Below, in pieces: positions 58,201-64,000 of a stretch of DNA of 64,000 nucleotides (the stretch's first letter is position 1; the number at the start of each line of letters is the position of its first letter). The translations under genes and the position numbers were made by a program. The DNA is from Ciona savignyi (taxonomy: Eukaryota > Chordata > Ascidiacea > Phlebobranchia > Cionidae). The notes beneath the pieces were generated by a model that was not told the DNA's origin, ran no database searches, and saw only the letters and a list, made by a program, of their open reading frames with translations. The DNA is taken from the NCBI GenBank assembly GCA_000149265.1, contig CH002367.1, positions 753,587 through 817,586 of the forward strand, in the 5' to 3' direction.

Positions 58201-60028
58201 CCATTGTCACGTGTGTTAATTCTTATAATTTCTTAATACGTTTGTTTTAAAAAATAAAATTTTTATTCGTAAATTGTGCCCATGTCACCCTAACATTACA
58301 CTCTGGTACCCACCTATAAATAGAAACAATTCAAGAATGTTAAAATTAAAGAGTGTCAACCACGTGTTTAACCACCACTATTCTTAATGCATTTAACTTG
58401 TAGTGAAAGAGTTAAAACACATTTTGAATGCTATATGTTTATGCTAGCAGGGTCCCTAACTACAATTTGTACACGGAATAAGTAGTTTGTTTCTGCAAGC
58501 ATAAACGCATCGGTCACATAGTTATCAAACCATACTTCTTTTTCATGTGTAGCAACATAATAGTGTTAGATTAACGAACATTTCAGCACAAATGATTTTA
58601 GTTGAAGCCTCTTATCAAGCGCAATGAAGTGAAATGAAGCTAAATTCCAAAATAGCCCGATTTGGTTTTTCATGGCTTCGGATAATTCCCCCGAGTTTAG
58701 TACATAAATTTCTGTTTTTACATATATGGGTCATATTATCTAACAATAAAGTTGTAATCCGATTTGACAAAACCTTGTTGGAGATGTCTGGGCCATTTTA
58801 AGGTATTTCCCTAGGTATTTTATTTATTTTTCTCATTGGTACAGCCGCGGCTACCGCACTAACATTTTACCAAATCTGATTAAATTTAAAGCACCTTCCC
58901 AAAATATTTGTTTCTGCATATCTAAACCATGTTTTCTAACAAATGACAAAGATTTTTTGCGTTTCCATTACCCTTTCTGGTAGATGTCATGGCAAAATGC
59001 CATGCCTGTCACAATCATAATTCAGGAACATATCTTCGTGTTTAAGGAAATTATCCTAAGTAAATGTTTTCTTTCTTTTAATTGGCAAAGAAGTGGCTAA
59101 CAGTACAACATTTTACCAAATCTAAATAAAATTGAAGCAGCCGTTCAAGCGCTATGCCTAAAAAAAGGAAATTTAAAAAAAGTACAGTTTTGGTTTTTAA
59201 CGTCCCAGGGGAATTTTCCTGGATTTATCACCCAAAATCTTGGTTTCTGCTTATCTAGACCATGTTGTCTAACAAATAACAACGTTTTATTGCGATTTCA
59301 TTATTTATTGTTGTAGATGTCAGGGCGACATGCCATGCAGTCAAACCTTTGACGAAAAAAATAATAAAAAGAATAAAAAAATAGGAAAAAAATCTATTTA
59401 TTCTGTCTACTTACTCAGGAATACAACTTACACTCAATCGTGAATGGGAATAAATAAACAAATTTATTTTAACCAGCTCGATTTCATTCGTTCTAAAACG
59501 GATGCGAACTTCACATCAACAAAATCCCATCGCAATTTACATCGTTTCAAGCGGCCAAGACGCAATGTAACTCCTTGCAAGCATCGCTTGCTATCGTAAA
59601 ATCCAAAGAAGCGCAAATCGTTTTCAATCAAATCAATCAACTTTGGCTGAGAAAGGAACCGATATGGCTGGGAGAAAAAACGACCAACTCATCTTGGGTA
59701 TGGTTGGATGGTAGCAATATGAATAGCTACAACAACTCTGTGGGCCAAACCGTACCAAATGGTGGCGGCTGTTTGTCTTTGGCTCGAAATGGAAGTTGGT
59801 TAATTAAGAATTGTTCTACCACGATCGGATATGCTTGTGAGAGACGTGGTAAGCTTTGTAACACACAGTCCATCTATGTAAGACGTAATCTAACCAAATC
59901 ATTGTGTTTTAGTCAATGGGACAAGTTTGTGTGCATCTTCTTCATGTGCCAACGGTGGAGTTTGTACTGAAAGCGGCTGCCACTTTCACTGCACTTCGAC
60001 AATTATAAGCTGGTGTGGGTGGGATTAG
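46240..60028 (+). CDS. secreted C-type lectin / multi-EGF mosaic protein (in-frame stop in second lectin domain)
   Basis: Signal peptide exon 46240-46309. CTLD1: 46381-46602 and 46714-46932, with WIGG, EPN (126-128, the mannose-type Ca site) and WVDD before the last Cys. Then 16 EGF exons, all phase 1-1 and 108 nt except the second (105): 47031-47138, 47331-47435, 47903-48010, 48259-48366, 50169-50276, 50470-50577, 51041-51148, 51336-51443, 51997-52104, 52564-52671, 52866-52973, 53658-53765, 54856-54963, 55493-55600, 57178-57285 and 57937-58044. CTLD2: 59477-59848. Final EGF-like exon 59913-60028 (CANGGVC). The sum is 908 codons. EGF spacing is C-x4-C-x5-C-x8-C-x-C-x8-C without a calcium-binding consensus. 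TAA at 59494 interrupts CTLD2 where CTLD1 has Tyr; alternatively an acceptor at about 59555 could skip it. A role in carbohydrate recognition or adhesion is inferred. AATAAA is at 60307. Confidence 0.82.
54217..54316. other. 100-N assembly gap
   Basis: In the intron between EGF exons 12 and 13 of the lectin/EGF gene. Because EGF exons there are tandem and symmetrical, exons could be missing here without disturbing frame. Confidence 0.9.
55919..57050 (-). mobile_element. Helitron-like element inserted in an EGF intron
   Basis: Reads on the minus strand from ATTATGGGTCCCAATTAA to GTGGTTGACACTCTCTAG. Duplicated intron segments near 50910 and 52430 give the empty site (ATAAATATGCCACC), so both ends are defined to within one or two bases, with no clear target duplication. 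Confidence 0.7.
58080..58160 (+). pseudogene. decayed EGF exon fragment
   Basis: ATAGGTGTCTATGTGAATCA and the following bases to about 58155 copy the 3' half of EGF exons 12 and 16 (Cys4 to NQG) but carry a stop in GGATAAAAATC and have lost Cys6 and the donor. Directly downstream of EGF exon 16. Confidence 0.6.
58345..59400 (-). mobile_element. Helitron-like element, second intronic copy
   Basis: Begins AAAGAGTGTCAACCACGTG and ends near GTCAAACCTTTGACGAAAAA. Same modules as the 55.9-kb copy in the same orientation, in the intron before the second lectin domain. Confidence 0.6.
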
Positions 60029-60190
60029 TTTTGTTCTTTATCATTATCAACTGTTAACACACAGCAAGGGCTAATACACGTTTTTCAAACCAGTAAATTC
60101 TTGTTATTTACAGAAATGTGAAGTCCACCAGTCGTAGAATAGGAAAACCTGGCCACTGGAAGCTAAATCAAATAGTGAAGCTTTACCATT

Positions 60191-60193
60191 AAG

Positions 60194-60222
<29 letters not shown>
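60191..60222. repeat. (TA)n microsatellite
   Basis: About 16 TA units in the 3' UTR of the lectin/EGF gene, upstream of its AATAAA signal at 60307. Confidence 0.85.
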
Positions 60223-60225
<3 letters not shown>

Positions 60226-61288
60226 TTTTATTCTTTCAAATCTTTTGGGTAGATTAAACAATTCTATACGAGTAGTTTGGTATTTCCGTTTGTTGTATAG
60301 GTTGTTAATAAAATATATTTGTCAGTTGTAATTCTTTTCGGGAGATGCTTTAATTGCGATATTGACAGTGAATAAACAATGCTGTAAGGCGTTAGTAACG
60401 GACCGATTATCGGGTTGAACCCAACCGGGTCCGGATAAACAAATCTGACATAGGAATCGCTCCTATCGCTTTACTAACCCATATTTTAAAATTTCACCTT
60501 GGACTTAAAAATTTTGTTTCTGGACGTGGACAAGGGGAGAATAGGTTTTAAGGTGTCAGATTATCCGTGTGACCACTGGCTTTCCCCAAGTTTACTTTAG
60601 CATTTCTAGTTATATCCTACCCTCACCGTCAAGTAAGTTGACCTATTACTAGTCTTTCATTTTACCCTCTTTCTCAGTACTTTTGCCCATTTGTAAATCG
60701 ATTTACTTACTAAATAAAATGACATAACTTCGTGCTTTTATACAAGATGCTTAGTTTATATAACTTTGAACAAACCACGACACCTTTAATCGAATAACAC
60801 ACGGGAACGATCATTTCGCTGTGCGACAAATGCGCAAATAACAAAGAAATGCGCAAATAATTAAATAACACAAAGATAATAACCGAGCTATCTGTCATAT
60901 AGGTTTTACGACTCCTATCGGATAAGAGAAATAAACTCACTCGGATGTATTTCCATCAGCGAACAAAACCAAACTATCAGTAAGCAGAATATAAGTGTCT
61001 CGTCATTACTGTGCGGTGTTTGTAAAAGCCTGTTTTACACACGAAATATAATCGGAACATCCGACACATAGACTAAGAGGAAATTAGACATCGAATATTA
61101 CATGCGGCGCGATTACCATAGCTTTACAGAAATATGCTGGCATGATATTCCACCGGGCTGTGTTTTTATAAACGCAAACAAACTCTGAAATTTCTTAGTC
61201 GTGAAACTGTGGCATATGGCTCTCAAAACGAGTGATACAGCATAACGTAAAATCGTTTTACATACAGTCCTCTGTTTTACTATTTTTA

Positions 61289-61545
61289 GGATATTTATGT
61301 TTATCTCCGTGAATGGAAAAACCAAGGGGGTTAACACGCAGGCAATCATCAGATCACCTCGCGCCCACTGTCGGGTTACCGATACCGAAGCTATTACAGT
61401 TGTTCAATTTAATAGAATTCATTAATCCGCTGGGTTCAGGCAATGTCCGCTAAGTGCCTTGAACAAGGACACAACCGACTGGCCAGCGACCAGTTTCGTA
61501 TCTGTAACCATTCGGCGTTGCACTAAACCACCAGACTAATTGGTC
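61289..61545 (-). repeat. tRNA-derived SINE, family 1
   Basis: Near full-length reverse copy: GGATATTTATGTTTATCTCC tail, AACCAAGGGGGTTAACACGC, TCAGATCACCTCGCGCCC, and a head reaching ACTAAACCACCAGAC. Confidence 0.7.
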
Positions 61546-61754
61546 GAACAATAGCTTCTAACTGCACGTCTTGCCAACTCCTAGCCTCATTGATTCCTAT
61601 TGATTCCTAAAATGACAATCTTATATCCTGTAAGTTCTATAGCTTATGTAGCATTTCGTATAGTATATATTTGTTTTCATTTATGTCTAAAATATTTTGT
61701 GTTTTAACGTCGTTTTTTTGCATTTCAAGTTTACTGACTCTCACGTGTTATTAC

Positions 61755-62228
61755 CAGGGTTGCCATTTGGCCTTTTTCACGGCCAAATTTCTGAAATTTG
61801 GCCTTACCAAAATCGCCCCGGACGCGAAACAAATAGTTTGGCCGTGCGGAAAAATCTGGCCGAATTTGGCCGTATAAGCATAGTGTCAAATTTTGTCCCA
61901 AAACGTCATATTATTTTTACGCTACAGTAGAAATAAAGGGAAAATATATATGGAAATAAATTAATAATATTAATTGTCTCATTCACGAAATCACAAAGCT
62001 GAATATGACGTTTTGAAATAAAATAATAACGGTAGGCATTCCTATATAGTATTTGAACGGGTTCGACAAATCTTTAGGAAATTAAAATTATACAATTTTT
62101 GAACAAATATAGAGATAAATAGCCCAATTGGCTAAATTAAATAGTTTATTTCGTACTTGATACAAATTGGCCGAATTTTGGCTGTAAAGCAAACACGGTT
62201 TGGCCAGATTTTCCGTCTGGCAACCCTG
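61755..62228. mobile_element. hAT-type MITE with 8-bp target duplication
   Basis: 474 bp with terminal inverted repeats CAGGGTTGCCA / TGGCAACCCTG and perfect 8-bp flanks GTTATTAC (61747-61754 and 62229-62236). The related repeat at 39280-39840 has the empty site (ATTATTACCCG), confirming the insertion. No transposase coding capacity; hAT assignment rests on the 8-bp duplication and CAGGG terminus. Confidence 0.85.
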
Positions 62229-64000
62229 GTTATTACTCGCTACGTAATTATCACCTTGTACGGCCCTTTGTATTTCATCTGGTTTAAATCATTAACATAG
62301 TTTTTTCCACCTAATTTCCCACAGTTAGTCAAACTAATCTGGAAATTTGAATAGTATAAGATAACCTACTATATAACCTACCTCAACCTAAGTAACTTGC
62401 GCCAGACTATATAATTCGCATTTAGAATAAGTAATCTGCATCACAAGTATTTAAAGACGTAAAATACAATTATACTGAACAAGGAATCAGATTTTGGAAT
62501 TGAGAATCAAAAGATTAGGCAACGAAGAAATATTGGCCACTATAATAATTGGTGGGCGTTCTGTGGAGAGTAGACTTTCCGCTGCGCAGCTCGCGAAAGA
62601 CCGTCAGGCAGCCGGCTAAATCAAGCTCAGCAAACAGCAAGCAGTATGCTTAAAAAAAATCGCGAGCCCAAACTTATTCGCTAGAATACAGTGCTGCGGC
62701 GTGTAGCAATATTTAGTTGCTTGGGCTTGTTGAGTACCTATGTCTTAAACAGATTCTAGATATGACCTAAAGATCCCTCGCTTTTGAGACTCCAAAATGA
62801 CTTAAATCCGAGCTCCGTCACAGAAGGTTGATTTTATTCTTGATCACACGCGAGCACAGCAAAATATACAAAGCTGGTGAATAAATCGTCTGTACAAGTG
62901 ATGGCAAATTAGACACAGTTCTTGGCTAATTGTCACATAATATGATTGTCTTGCAGTATTAAATTGTTTCTCCACTCATTGAGCGGTAAAATATGTTCCT
63001 CTCAGCGCTAAGGTGTTAAAAGTATATCCCAAAGCGCTAAAAACTCTCAGTGTTTAAAATTACGGTGTCAGCGATAAAGTTACTGCATCTCAGCCTTATT
63101 AAGAGTTATCGTTAATAATTGTTTGAGCGGTAAGCGTTATTGTTTAATGGGAAGTTATTCGGACTTATGGCTCCAGGTGTGGGCTCTATCGTAAGAGAAT
63201 CATAATAATGACGTCGTATACAGTTCATAATTACTTTTACGAATTCTCTACAGTGGAAATTCTGGATTTTAGTAATGGTTCATTAGTAAAGTTTTCTTAA
63301 TTGGGAAATATACATAAACAACTAAGTCGATAAAATTGCTGCAATCCTAACTATTTATTTCATGTCAAAACAAAACCAAAGACTTTGATTGTGGTACCAT
63401 TCGGTAAACGAGTACTTGTAGCAATTTCTTGTCTCTTGTATGTTTTTTGTTGTGTATACATTCTGTTTTCCACCATCTTGAACATCTTGTAAACATGCTT
63501 TGAACGCAGTTCGTACGAGACATACTGCTTCCTGTCATGTGATATTTGATTGTTTCATGACGTTTAATGTGATTGTTTTGGCTCTTTAAGTGTAATTGTT
63601 ACGGCTCTATATTATATAGCGTCTACAGCTTGGCTAACAGAACGAATAGAACGCACAGACCGAGCTGAGAAATATAGTTATTAATCTGAACGCGCGGCCT
63701 TTGCCGCTGTCATGTCCTAGCAGGATCGACAGAATTAGTTTAACTATGTGTGTTATTATATCTGCATTTAATCAAGAATAAAAGAACCTTCCGTGACCGA
63801 GTTTTGGATCGCGAGAGTCATAAATGAGTACAGGTAGCAGCAGAAGACCCAACAAATTTATGAAAACACCACAGTGATGATTACCCAATACGTGTTTTTA
63901 ATGATTACCCAATACGTGAACACGCAAGTCTGGAGGTGTTGGCGACACAATATTTTTAATCTTACGAGGGTTAGCGTTAAGGCTTTAATCAGTAAGGCAT

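Larger units (their letters stand above)
60029..64000. other. 3' flank and gene-free end of window
   Basis: Contains a (TA)n tract, a relic of the Cys-rich gene 3' flank (60390-60730), a SINE (61289-61545), a dispersed repeat with a nested hAT MITE (61650-62640), and otherwise AT-rich sequence. 62650-64000 shows nothing that I can name; AATAAA at 63777 has no gene assigned. Confidence 0.45.

Noticed and set aside
63590-63840. Possible LTR end (AATAAA at 63777 followed by a conserved-looking block)
   Set aside because: No second LTR, primer-binding site or reverse transcriptase frame in the window.

Overview
The window looks like nuclear DNA of an ascidian, most likely Ciona (C. intestinalis/robusta group). 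It is AT-rich and intron-dense. It carries tRNA-derived SINEs and MITE-like elements, and its gene families are chordate types (FAS1, rhodopsin-type GPCR, atlastin/GBP-like GTPases, C-type lectin/EGF mosaics). The species call is inference. Almost every gene is split into short exons, so I rebuilt the models by hand from splice sites, frame and phase. There are three 100-N assembly gaps (10913-11012, 38593-38692, 54217-54316).

Layout. 1.5-3.7 kb (+): 3' end of a FAS1 (TGFBI/periostin-like) gene. 5.7-13.2 kb (-): a nine-exon orphan rhodopsin-type GPCR of 716 codons with a very long cytoplasmic tail. 14.6-17.2 kb (-): a five-exon single-pass membrane protein whose tail carries YxxI/YxxL tyrosine motifs. 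18.8-19.4 kb (+) and 22.0-22.6 kb (-): a tail-to-tail pair of small secreted cysteine-rich proteins. 25.8-32.5 kb (+) and 35.1-42.7 kb (-): a tail-to-tail pair of about 900-residue atlastin/GBP-like GTPases, 19 exons each; the + copy has a one-base frameshift. 46.2-60.0 kb (+): a secreted mosaic of signal peptide, C-type lectin domain, 16 EGF modules, C-type lectin domain and a final EGF-like module, with one in-frame stop in the second lectin domain. Intergenic DNA and many introns are filled with two SINE families, Helitron-like repeats, two hAT-type MITEs, other dispersed repeats and a 23-bp minisatellite.

The strongest novelty is in the GTPases. The three-helix middle domain of an atlastin appears to have been multiplied into six tandem two-exon modules, each a short exon of 72-75 nt followed by one of 174-357 nt, with no visible C-terminal membrane anchor. 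The lectin/EGF gene shows recent exon shuffling: homogenised 108-nt EGF exons vary mainly in the loop between Cys1 and Cys2, and one exon is chimeric.

The genes do not form an operon. As a group (GBP-like GTPases, a lectin, Cys-rich secreted peptides, a tyrosine-motif receptor and a GPCR) they would suit an innate-immune or cell-recognition neighbourhood, but that is inference only.
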